A DNA stretch of 64,000 bases from JACCZX01 sp963786295 (GTDB lineage: Bacteria; Pseudomonadota; Gammaproteobacteria; Burkholderiales; Burkholderiaceae_F): positions 54,091-118,090 of the forward strand of contig CAWAYV010000008.1 in NCBI GenBank assembly GCA_963786295.1, written 5' to 3'. The translations under genes were made by a program, and so were the position numbers. The notes beneath the pieces are model-generated. The model saw only the letters and a program-made list of their open reading frames with translations. It did not search any database and was not told where the DNA came from. Positions 35,443 through 44,426 of the stretch are shown one piece after another; positions within the stretch are counted from its first letter, which is position 1, and each line of letters begins with the position of its first letter.

Positions 35443-36550
35443 CTATTCCAATTCGAAGCGATTGGGACGCCCACGCTCGCGGCGATATTTGACGAGTGCG
35501 AGCGCACGGTAAATACCGTGCACGAATTTGCCGTACGGCAGCAGCAGGAACAAGGCGAGCACCGGTCCCAGATGCAGAGCGAGCAGCGTTGGCATCCACA
35601 CCGTTTCGCGCCAGACAAGCAGCATTAGCCCAGTGGCTCCGGTGATCAGGAGCAGCCACGTAAATCCCGCATCCAGAAACGTCTGCGATGGGTCGTGCAG
35701 CGCCGCGGGCCGCGTCAGTCGCAGCCACAACAATCCCGCGGGTCCGATTACCAATCCGATGCCGCCGACGGCGCCGAGCAGCACCGGCAAACTGACCCAC
35801 GGATACGGTGCCGGCCAATCAAGTGCGTAGTGGTATAGCGACGCAACGATAGTCGAGGCCAGGCACAGCACGAATCCATAGAACGTCAGATGATGGAGTA
35901 CACGTCGGGTACGCGCCGGCGCGTAGTTCGTCTTCGCTGCAACCCTCACCGCCGCCATCGAGGTACTTCAGCGTAGCGGCATCAAGCATCGCGCTCGCCG
36001 CCGCACCGTGCGGCACCGGCGAGTCGCGCAGCTCGATTGCTCGCCAGAAGCGCAACGCGCCGACGGTGATGGCAAAGCAGGCGAAGCCGAAGCTGACGCC
36101 GAACATCGCGATTAGAAAGTTGTGCGGAAAAATCGCATAGAACGAACCGGTGGCCGTATACGCGCGGAAGAATCCATCGCCGCGCCACGCGATGCCCAGC
36201 GCAAAGAACAGCGTCAGGCAGCTGGCCAGCAGCAACGAGATCAACGCCGGCTGCCGCCGAAAGAGCACACCAAAGGCACGTGGCCACGCGTGCGCTTCGT
36301 ACGATTCAAGTCGCACTTGCGCCAGTGCGCGCGGAATATTGACCGCGAACTCGTGTGGAGGCGCGTACTGGCACGCTGCGTAGCACGCGCCGCAGTTGTG
36401 GCATAGATTTGCCAGATAATCCAGATCGTCGCGCGCGAAATCAATGCGGCGCTCGATTGCCGGGAAGACTGCGCAGTAGCCCTCGCAATAGCGGCATGCG
36501 TTGCAGATGCCTGCCATGCGGGCGGCTTCCTGATAGACCAGTGCGTTCAT
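35443..36550 (-). CDS. tcuB: Tricarballylate utilisation 4Fe-4S/heme-type membrane protein TcuB-like; frame broken near 35910-35950
   Basis: TcuB reoxidises the FADH2 of TcuA and passes electrons to the quinone pool. The N-terminal part has two cysteine clusters, CNACRYCEGYC and CHNCGACYAACQYAPP, for 4Fe-4S clusters; hydrophobic helices begin near residue 95. The frame runs past GGGEGCSEDEL to a false end, while the rest, RRVLHHLTFYGFVLCLASTI to GRPNRFELE, is one frame over. The break is one extra base between about 35910 and 35950; joined, it has about 368 residues, normal for TcuB. ATG 36550 overlaps the tcuA stop. Confidence 0.87.
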
Positions 36551-37936
36551 TGCGTGCTTCGCGCTGATCGGGCGGCTTCGCGGCCCGCGATACGTCCGAA
36601 TACAGTGCCGATCGTCATTCCGATCCCGGCTACATAGCCCTGCCCCAATACGTTGCCGGCCATGATCTCCCCCGCGGCGAACATGTTGGGCGAAGGGCGG
36701 CTGTCTTTCATCGCGATGCGCGCACTTTCGTCGACGCGAACACCCAGATACGTAAACGTGATGCCCGGCCGCAGCGGATAACCAAAGAACGGTGGCGCGT
36801 CAATTCTTTGCGCCCAATGCGTCTTAGGAGGCGTGACACCTTCGGTGACGCAATCGTCGAGCACGGCATGATCGAAGGTGCCTGGACGCACGGCCGCATT
36901 GAATCGATCGACGGTCGCGCGCAGCGCGATGCGATCGAGCCCAAGCTGGTCGGCCAGTTCCTCGATGCTGGCCGCTCGTTTGCCGGGAAAAACCGTCGGC
37001 ATGAAGCGGCCTGTCGCTTTCGAATCGATGATCGAATACGCGATCTGCTCCGGCTGCTGCGCAACGAGGCGGCCCCAGATGGCATAACGCTTTGGCCAGA
37101 AGTCCTCACCCTCGTCGTAGAACCGCTGCGCATTACGATTGACGACGATACCCAGCGAGACACAATCGACTCGCGTGACGATTCCGCCGTCGAATTTCGG
37201 CGCACGCGCGTCGATCGCGACCGCATGGCATTGCGTTGCGTCGCCGATCTGCTCGACATCGGCGTCGAGCAGCGCGCGCAGCACCGCGCCGCGGTTGTAT
37301 GGTGTGCCGCGAACGATGAAGTTGTCTGCCGCCGGCCCCCATGCTTCTCGCAGCCACTGCCAGATTCGATTCGAAGCCTCCGGCGGCGGCCACCAGCACG
37401 CGTGCGCTGACGCGCTCGGTACCCTCGCCTCGCCGCACGATGGCAGCAACGAAGCGCCCGCGATCGATGTCGAGCCCAATCACTTCGGTTCCGTACCGTA
37501 CCTGCACGCCGAGCGCTTCCGCCGAGCGGTAGTACGCGTTCAGCAGCGCCTTGCCGCCGCCGAGAAAAAATGCGTTGGTGCGTCCGAGATGCAGCGTGCC
37601 ACCGAGCGCGGGCTGAAAGTGCACGCCGTGTTTTCGCATCCACGGCCGCACGTGCGCCGATTCGCGAATCGTCAGCCGCGCCAATGATTCATCGGTGCGC
37701 CCGCTGGTGACACGCGATAAGTCGTCCCAGTACTCGTCTTCGCGGTAGCTTTCTATCAGCACGTCCTCGGGCGCGTCGTGCATGCAGCGCAGATTGCGTG
37801 TGTGGCGGCTGTTGCCGCCACGCGATTCGATCGGCGCGCATTCGAGCACGAGCACCGAGGCGCCGGCTTCGCGTGCGGCCAATGCGGCGCATAAAGCAGC
37901 GTTGCCGCCGCCCAGCACCAGCACATCAACGGTCAT
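36547..37936 (-). CDS. tcuA: FAD-dependent tricarballylate dehydrogenase TcuA-like; frame broken at 37360-37361
   Basis: Oxidises tricarballylate to cis-aconitate in known members. The N terminus VDVLVLGGGNAALCAALAA is the FAD-binding turn, followed by ESRGGNSRHTRNLRCMH and VLVAAAGGFESN. After AAT-CTG the protein continues one frame over as QWLREAWGPAADNFIVRG, then FPGKRAASIEELADQLG and GEIMAGNVLGQGYVAGIGMTIG. One extra base in the CC at 37360-37361 (plus strand) explains it; joined length about 462 residues. Fumarate-reductase-type flavoprotein family. Substrate might instead be another tricarboxylate. It is followed by tcuB with a four-base overlap. Confidence 0.87.
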
Positions 37937-37950
37937 GACGAAGTCGTCTC

Positions 37951-38048
37951 AAAAACGTAGCGAGCGGCCCGAGGTTGCCGCGAGGAGCGCACACGTACAT
38001 CGGTTACGGCGAGCACCGCAGTGGCAAGATCGGGCCGCGCAGTAGTTT
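37951..38048 (+). repeat. Dispersed intergenic hairpin repeat, copy 2
   Basis: Matches 22091-22190. It lies between the end of the Bug gene and the start of tcuA, so it is transcribed here from the opposite strand relative to copy 1. The pairing arms GCGGCCCGAGGTTGCC and GGCAAGATCGGGCCGC remain, with the same two mismatches. Confidence 0.75.
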
Positions 38049-38060
38049 GGGAGATGGCTT

Positions 38061-39031
38061 CTACTCGATAACGATGGCAGCACGCTTACGACGTCTTGCC
38101 AGCGCGCTTGCTCTTTCTTGATGAAGGCGGCAAAGGCGTCGGGCCCGCCCTGCCCTGCGACCGCATCGTCCTGCGCGAAGCGCTGCGTAATCATGCTTGA
38201 CTTCAGCGCCTTGCCGATCTCGGCCGCCATCTTGTCGATGATCGGCTTCGGTGTTCCTGCCGGCACCATCACGCCGTACCACTGCGACGTCTCGAAGCCG
38301 GGATATCCCATCTCCGCCACCGTCGGCACGTCTGGCAATGACGAGATGCGCTCGGGCGTACCGACCGCGATCGCGCGCAATTTGCCGCTCTTGATATGCC
38401 CCATCAACGCCGGACTGCCCGCCGACGACGCTTCGGTCCGGCCCGCAAGCAGATCCTGTAGTTGAGGACCGGTACCGCGATAGGGAACGTGGACGACGTA
38501 GATGCCGGTGACCGACTTCAGATACTCGAAGGCAAGATGCCCGGCGCTGCCGTTGCCCGCCGAACCGTAGTTGAGCTTGCCCGGATTCTTCTTTGCGTAG
38601 TCGACGAACTCCTTGAAGTTCTTCGGCGGTATCTCGCTGTTGACGACGAAGACATTCGGCACGCGCGCCAGCAGAGCTACCGGCACGAACGCCTTGTTCA
38701 CGTCGTACGGATGCTTCTTCATCGCGTACGGATTGACCGCCAACGTGCCGACGTGGCCCAGAATGATCGTGTAACCATCGGGCGCCGCGCCGGCGACTTC
38801 CTGCATCGCGATCGTGCCGGCCCCGCCCGGCTTGTTCTCGACGTAGACCGTCTGACCAAGCTGCTTTGTCAATTCCTGCGCCACGCTGCGCGCCACGATT
38901 TCAGACGTGCCTCCCGGCGCGAATGGCACGACAAAACGAATCGACTTGGTCGGCCACTCCTGCGCGCCAGCATCAACCATGACAAGCGCCAGCAACAGCA
39001 GCAGCATGCTCGACATCAATCGCTTCAACAT
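38061..39031 (-). CDS. Tripartite tricarboxylate transporter substrate-binding protein (Bug family); frame shift near 38087-38090
   Basis: Periplasmic receptor of about 323 residues. The signal peptide (MLKRLMSSMLLLLLALVMV, cleavage near AGAQ) precedes the signature WPTKSIRFVVPFAPGGTSEI and ENKPGGAGTIAMQEVAGAA. The final codons need one extra base near 38087-38090: this gives QDVVKRAAIVIE and the TAG at 38061, a normal Bug end, whereas the literal frame runs on through the dispersed repeat to 37949. Placed before tcuA and tcuB, it probably binds the tricarboxylate they use. No tctA/tctB adjoins. Confidence 0.88.
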
Positions 39032-39088
39032 AAACTCTCCTCTTCTGCGCGAAATTCGCTGCTCGGTGCGACGAGCGTAACTTACAAC

Positions 39089-40646
39089 ATGACACTGCTA
39101 CGCGACCTGGTCGATGCCTCGGAGCGAGTCGGCCAGACATCGAGCAGACGTTCGAAAATCACCGAGATCGCGGGCTTGTTGCGTCGACTGCAGCCCGACG
39201 AGATCGACATCGGCGTGGCATTTCTTGCCGGCGAAACGCGGCAGGGAAGAACAGGCATCGGCTATTCGCTGATTCAGAATGCCCGCACCGGCGCCGCGGC
39301 AGACGCCCGCCTCGAGGTACGCACCGTGGACCATACCCTTGACGCGATTGCGCGCAGCGCGGGACGAGGCTCGGTCGCGGAGCGCACGCGGCTGCTGACC
39401 GAATTATTCGCGGCAGCGACCGAGCGCGAGCAATCGTTTCTTATGCGATTGCTGCTCGGCGAGCTACGTCAAGGTGCGCTCGAAGGCTTGATGATCGAAG
39501 CGGTGGCGAACGCTGCGAATCTTCCGGTGGCGGATGTGCGCCGCGCAGCGATGATCGCGGGCGGCATCGCCGCAGTCGCTGGCGCCGCGCTGACGCAAGG
39601 CGCTCGCAGGTCTGCAAGCGTTCTCCATTGCATTGTTCCAGCCGCTTGCCCCGATGCTGGCGCAGCCGGCCGATGACATCGACGATGCGCTTGCCCGCAT
39701 TCCCGAAGCTTCCATCGAATGGAAGCTGGACGGTGCGCGCGTGCAGGTTCACAAGGCGGGCAACGAAGTGCGCGTGTTTTCCAGAACCGGCAACGATTTA
39801 ACGGCAGCCGCTATCGAGATCGTCGACGCAGTGCGCGCGCTCGATGCCGATACGTTAATCCTGGACGGAGAAGCGATTGCGCTAAAGCGCGACGGTGCGC
39901 CCTACCCGTTTCAGGACACGATGCGCCGGTTCGGCCGTGTACTCGACATTGAGCGGATGCGCGAAGCGATGCCGCTGTCGGTGTTCTTTTTCGATTGCCT
40001 GCATTTGAACAACGAGGACCTGGTAGGTCTGGGCGGCCGTGAGCGCTTCAAAGCATTGTCTGACGCGGTCCCGCCGTCGATGGTTATTCCGCGAGTCGCG
40101 ATGACCGACTTGGCGTCGGCGCAAGCGTTCTACGACGACGCAATACAGCGCCAGCACGAAGGCGTGATGGTCAAAGCCATCGATGCGCCCTACGAGCCGG
40201 GCAGGCGCAGCGCGTCCTGGCTCAAAGTCAAACGCGCACATACGCTGGATCTGGTGGTCATTGCAGCCGAATGGGGTCACGGTCGACGCCGGGGCTGGTT
40301 GTCGAACCTGCATCTGGCGGCTCAGGATCCTGTCAACAACGACTTTGTAATGCTCGGCAAGACGTTCAAAGGCATGACCGATGCAATGCTCGAATGGCAG
40401 ACGAAGGAGTTGCTTGCACGCGTAGTCAGCCGTGAAAACTGGGGCGTGCACGTAAGGCCCGAGCTGGTGGTCGAGGTGACCTTTAACGACTTGCAGGCAA
40501 GCCCGCGTTATCCGGCCGGTCTGGCGCTACGGTTCGCGCGCATCAAGGGTTACCGCGCCGACAAGACGCCTGCTCAGGCGGACACGATCGAGTCCGTGCG
40601 CGCGATTTACGCGAGTCAGGCGGCGCCGCATTCCGAGGCCGCGTAG
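39089..40646 (+). CDS. ATP-dependent DNA ligase (LigB-like, eukaryal/archaeal type); frame broken near 39601-39607
   Basis: Joins DNA nicks with ATP. The first part (ATG 39089) is the N-terminal DNA-binding domain, MTLLRDLVDASERVGQTSSR to GGIAAVAGAALTQGA. After an extra base near 39601-39607 it continues as GLQAFSIALFQPLAPMLAQP, with the catalytic Lys in EWKLDGARVQVHK, motif III VFFFDCLHLN, EGVMVKAIDAPYEPG and motif V SWLKVKRAHTLDLVV. Joined length about 518 residues, normal for this bacterial class. Replicative NAD ligase is elsewhere, so this one is for repair. It ends three bases before the convergent AidB-like gene. Confidence 0.9.
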
Positions 40647-40649
40647 CGC

Positions 40650-42317
40650 TTAGGCATGCTGCGTTGGCATCGAGCGCTCGATCAGCGGATCAAACGGTGC
40701 TTGAGGCGACAGCGTTCCGAATGCACCGCTCCAATCACTGCCGAGGCGTGATTCGACGAAGGCGTCGAATACAAAGCGCGGCGCATGGCGCGCGAGCAGG
40801 CTCGCCTGCATAGCGAGCGCGATATCTTGTGTGAGCCGTCGCGCTGCGCTTTCGAATTCGTTTGCGTTCGCGAGCCGGTCCTTTAATGACACGCAAAAGT
40901 GATCGTATGCCGCGTGGCTGCCCTTCGCGGTATCAAGCTCGGTGATTACCGCGTCAACCGCATCCTGCTTGCGCAGCGCGCGCAACACATCGAGGCACAT
41001 CACGTTGCCGGCGCCTTCCCAGATCGAGTTAAGCGGCATCTCGCGATAGATGCGCGGCAGCACCGACTCCTCCACATAGCCGTTGCCGCCGATCGCTTCC
41101 ATCGCCTCCTGCGCGAAATGTGCGCCGCGCTTGCACACCCAGAACTTCGCTGCCGGTGTCAACACTCGGCGCAACAGCTGATCATGCGCATCGGCTTGTG
41201 CGTCATAAGCGCGCGCGAGCCGAAGCCCAAGCGCGGTGGCCGCCTCCGATTCGAGTGCAAGATCGGCAAGCACATTCTTCATCAACGGCTGGTCCTTTAG
41301 CAGCTTGCCGAACGCGGAGCGTTGCGCCGCGTTCCATAGCGCCTGCGCGAGCGCCTGATGCATCAGCCCGGCGGTGCCGAGCGCGCAATCGAGGCGGGTG
41401 TACACGCCCATCTCGAGAATCGTTTGCACGCCGCGCCCTTCTTCGCCGAGCAACGTCGCGCGCGCCTCGTGGAATTCGACTTCGGAGCTGGCGTTGGAAC
41501 GGTTGCCTAGCTTGTCCTTCAGACGCTGGATTCGAATCGCATTCAGCGCGCCGTCGGCGGTAAAGCGCGGCAGGAAGAAACACGACAGGCCGCCCGGTGC
41601 TTGCGCAAGAACCAGAAACGCATCGCACATCGGCGCCGAGAAAAACCACTTGTGGCCGATCAGTTTGTATTCGAGTTTAGATATCGGCAGCGCTTGCGTC
41701 GTGTTGGCGCGCACGTCCGAGCCGCCCTGCTTTTCCGTCATGCCCATGCCGATCAGCGCCGAGCGCTTACTCTGCATCGGAACGAAGCGGCTGTCGTAGT
41801 CGCGCGAGTAAAGCTTCGGCAGCCACACCGACGCGATGTCGGCGTCAGCCTTCAGCGCGGGCACCGAGCCATAGGTCATTGTTACCGGACAAAGAACGCC
41901 CGTTTCGACTTCGGAAAACATCAGGTACGCGGCCGCTCGCTCAACGTGCGCGCCGGGCGTCGGATCGCTCCACGGCGCGCTATGCAGTCCGTACTTCAGC
42001 GCCAATGTCATCAGCGCGTGCCACGCCGGATGAAATTCGATCTCGTCGCGACGCTCGCCGCGACGATCGTGCGTCTTCAGTTCGGGCGGATGACGATTAG
42101 CCGCATCTCCGAGCGCAAGGGTTTCGTGCTTGCCAAGCTCGATCCCGGTCGCCGTCAACCGTGCGGTGGCCGCAGCGAGACGCGTCGGGGGCAGATTGAA
42201 CGCAAGGGCATCGACCAGCGCTGCATTCGTGGTGAACAGATCGTAGTTCTGCAGCGGCGCGCTCTGGTTGAACACGTCGTGCGTGGTGAATGGGTTGGCG
42301 TGTGCGTGCTCAGTCAC
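40650..42317 (-). CDS. AidB-like acyl-CoA dehydrogenase family flavoprotein
   Basis: Flavoprotein of 555 residues in the AidB branch, which binds DNA and is induced by alkylation damage in E. coli. The opening TTHDVFNQSAPLQNYDLFTT matches AidB, and FAD-binding segments include MGMTEKQGGSDVRANTT, FFSAPMCDAFLVLAQAPGGL and IGGNGYVEESVLPRIYREMP. E. coli AidB has a C-terminal DNA-binding part; a basic stretch is modest here. It starts with GTG 42317, overlapping an unidentified upstream reading frame by eight bases. Convergent with the ATP-dependent ligase. Confidence 0.9.
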   Translation of the reverse strand: MTEHAHANPFTTHDVFNQSAPLQNYDLFTTNAALVDALAFNLPPTRLAAATARLTATGIELGKHETLALGDAANRHPPELKTHDRRGERRDEIEFHPAWHALMTLALKYGLHSAPWSDPTPGAHVERAAAYLMFSEVETGVLCPVTMTYGSVPALKADADIASVWLPKLYSRDYDSRFVPMQSKRSALIGMGMTEKQGGSDVRANTTQALPISKLEYKLIGHKWFFSAPMCDAFLVLAQAPGGLSCFFLPRFTADGALNAIRIQRLKDKLGNRSNASSEVEFHEARATLLGEEGRGVQTILEMGVYTRLDCALGTAGLMHQALAQALWNAAQRSAFGKLLKDQPLMKNVLADLALESEAATALGLRLARAYDAQADAHDQLLRRVLTPAAKFWVCKRGAHFAQEAMEAIGGNGYVEESVLPRIYREMPLNSIWEGAGNVMCLDVLRALRKQDAVDAVITELDTAKGSHAAYDHFCVSLKDRLANANEFESAARRLTQDIALAMQASLLARHAPRFVFDAFVESRLGSDWSGAFGTLSPQAPFDPLIERSMPTQHA

Positions 42318-42456
42318 AGACGACCTTGACAGTCTTTCCGACCAAACCCAGCGATTGCGTCATGACCCCGCCGAGAAAACTGGTGTTCGATGTAAAGGTC
42401 AGCGAACCGGCCAGCCGGAAATCATTGACCGACTGCGGATGATTCCGGACATTCAT
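42310..42456 (-). CDS. Possible 48-residue protein overlapping the aidB-like start
   Basis: ATG 42456 gives MNVRNHPQSVNDFRLAGSLT and ends LVGKTVKVVCD; its TGA overlaps the AidB-like GTG by eight bases. I do not recognise it and there is no clear ribosome site. It follows the PA14-type frame and could be the end of a longer gene broken upstream. Confidence 0.3.
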   Translation of the reverse strand: MNVRNHPQSVNDFRLAGSLTFTSNTSFLGGVMTQSLGLVGKTVKVVCD

Positions 42457-42461
42457 GAACG

Positions 42462-42770
42462 TTAGTCGATCACGAGTTTGTCGTCGACGTACAGACGCAC
42501 GCCGTCGTCGGACAACGTCGTGAACGAGTACGTCTCCGAGTAGCGTGGCTCGACCGTTCCGGTCCAGCGCACTGAATAGGCATCGCTCGCGACACCGCAG
42601 CCCGGACCGTTGCTGCTCCAGTCGAAATCGACCGACGCATCGACGCGCGAGCATTTGTGCCAAGTGAAATTAACGTCGTCGTAGTAATGACCGCGCAGGC
42701 CGCCGCCGATGCTGGCCGTGCTCGCCAGCATCAGCCCTGCAAACACCGCGACAGCCGTCGGCGAGCTCAT
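42462..42770 (-). CDS. Truncated exported PA14-domain protein
   Basis: From ATG 42770 a signal-like segment (SSPTAVAVFAGLMLASTAS) leads to the start of a PA14 carbohydrate-binding domain: LRGHYYDDVNFTWHKCSRVD, VRWTGTVEPRYSETYSFTTL and SDDGVRLYVDDKLVID. The stop comes right after DKLVID, where PA14 domains normally continue with NW and about 60 more residues. So it is a 102-residue fragment, or the domain is cut by a stop or frame error. Function unknown. Confidence 0.6.
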   Translation of the reverse strand: MSSPTAVAVFAGLMLASTASIGGGLRGHYYDDVNFTWHKCSRVDASVDFDWSSNGPGCGVASDAYSVRWTGTVEPRYSETYSFTTLSDDGVRLYVDDKLVID

Positions 42771-42882
42771 TGGAATGAAGCTATCACTTTCAAGCGCCCC
42801 GTGCACTTGGGAGCGAGCGGGCGCGATTCATGCTCGCGATCAGAAGCTATTTCAGCACCACTCAACCAGACGGGAGACAGCG

Positions 42883-43245
42883 ATGAAATCAGTTGCAACC
42901 AGCCTTGCCTTGATCGCCGCGACATTTTCCTTTGCCGCGATGGCACAGGGAACGAAGACGATGGACGGCGCCCTGACCGACGCTAAGGGGATGACGCTGT
43001 ATACGTTCGACAAAGATACCCCTGGCAAGAGCGCTTGCAATGGACCCTGCGCCGCCAGCTGGCCTCCGCTGATGGCCACCGCGACAGACAAAGCTACCGG
43101 TGATTACACGATCGTTACCCGTGACGACGGGGCGAAGCAGTGGGCGTACAAGGGCCAGCCGCTGTATTTGTGGGTGAAAGACACCAAACCGGGTGACAAG
43201 ACCGGCGACGGCGTCAACGGTGTTTGGAAAACGGCGAAGCCGTAG
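42883..43245 (+). CDS. Secreted COG4315-type repeat protein
   Basis: Small exported protein of 120 residues. ATG 42883 after GGGAGACAGCG opens a signal peptide (MKSVATSLALIAATFSFAA, cleavage near AMAQ). The family repeat is visible twice: DGALTDAKGMTLYTFDKDTPG with CNGPCAASWPP, and DDGAKQWAYKGQPLYLWVKD. Members are periplasmic or lipoproteins of unknown function, often linked to heme or respiratory genes. The two Cys could form a disulfide. Confidence 0.88.
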   Translation: MKSVATSLALIAATFSFAAMAQGTKTMDGALTDAKGMTLYTFDKDTPGKSACNGPCAASWPPLMATATDKATGDYTIVTRDDGAKQWAYKGQPLYLWVKDTKPGDKTGDGVNGVWKTAKP

Positions 43246-43260
43246 CGCTGATCGTCCACT

Positions 43261-43294
43261 GTAGGAGCGTAGCCGTACACGGCTGCGCTCCTAC
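43261..43294. repeat. REP-like hairpin between two convergent genes
   Basis: Arms GTAGGAGCGTAGCCG and CGGCTGCGCTCCTAC, one mismatch in 15, four-base loop. It lies 16 bases after the COG4315 gene and 32 before the cysK end. The GTAGGAGCG core resembles extragenic palindromes of other proteobacteria. It may also end transcription from both sides. Confidence 0.7.
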
Positions 43295-43325
43295 GTTCTC
43301 TCTCGCTTCGTGCGCGGGTTGTCGC

Positions 43326-44311
43326 TCAGGAAACCGAGAGCCCCTTCTTGCTTAGCCAATCCGGATTGAACAGCCTCTGCGAATACAGTCCACCGCGGTC
43401 CGCGAGTACGGTGACCACCGTATGGCCCGGCCCCAGGTCGCGTGCGACTTGCACCGCAGCGGCCACGTTGATACCGCTGGAGCCGCCGAGAAAGAGCCCC
43501 TCTTCTCGCAGCAGGCGATAAACCATCGTCACGCAAGTCTGATCGTCGATGCTGACGGCGTCATCGATCGGAGTGCCCTCGCAGGTTGGCCGTTATGCGA
43601 GTCGTGCCGATCCCTTCGGTAATCGAGCTTCCTTCCGCCTTTAGTTCACCCGTCTTCACCCAGTTGTAAAGCGCACTTCCCTGCGGATCCGCGAGCACGA
43701 TTCGCACGCGACCATTGCGCTCTTTCAGATAGCGCGCCGCACCCGCGAGCGTGCCTCCAGTGCCTGTCGCACAAACGAAGGCGTCGATTTCGCCGTCGGT
43801 GTCACGCCACAACTCCGGCCCAGTCGTCTCGTAATGAGCCTGCCGATTGACGACGTTGTCGAATTGATTGGCCCAGATGGCATTGGGCAGCTCGGCTGCG
43901 AGCCGTGCTGCGATCTTCTGGTAGTTGTCGGGGCTGACATAGGGTTTGGCAGCAACCGGCCTCACTTCGGCGCCAAGCGTACGCAACAACTCCATCTTCT
44001 CGGGCGACTGGTTATCCGGAATCACGATGATGCAGCGATACCCGCGCTCGGCACAGATATGTGCGAGTCCGATTCCGGTGTTACCGGCGGTGCCTTCGAC
44101 GACCGTGTGCACCGGGTTTTAGCGCACCGCGCTGCTCCGCGTCGCGAATGATGTAAAGCGCCGCGCGATCCTTGACCGAGCCGCCGGGATTGAGGAACTC
44201 TGCCTTGCCCAGGATGTTGCATCCGGTTTCGGCACTCAAACTCTGCAGACGAATCAGCGGTGTGTCGCCGACCGTCCCGCTAAAGCCTGATCGAATGCTG
44301 ATGTGGGCCAT
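43326..44311 (-). CDS. cysK: Cysteine synthase, frame broken near 44104-44113 and 43578-43584
   Basis: PLP enzyme making cysteine from O-acetylserine and sulfide. Three reading frames follow each other: (1) MAHISIRSGFSGTVGDTPLI to RGALKPG with the PLP Lys in GGSVKDRAAL; (2) TVVEGTAGNTGIGLAHICAE to ITEGIGTTRITANL; (3) EGTPIDDAVSIDDQTCVTMV to LSKKGLSVS. Each join needs one base removed and then gives a normal protein of about 327 residues with the phosphate-binding EGTAGNTG and TGTGGTLAG. Two single-base insertions in a conserved biosynthetic gene suggest error, unless another copy exists. Confidence 0.88.
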
Positions 44312-44426
44312 TGCTTTGCGCTTATTTGCCGTACTAGTAATCTAGCTGCTGCGCAAGCAAATCTCTACCGCTTCGCCGAGAGTACCGTTGACCAAGCAGC
44401 GGCGTTTACACATAAGGAGACAAATC

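Noticed and set aside
37949..38061. C-terminal extension of the Bug receptor through the dispersed repeat
   Set aside because: A one-base correction near 38087 gives a normal Bug ending (KRAAIVIE) at 38061; the extension is translated repeat.
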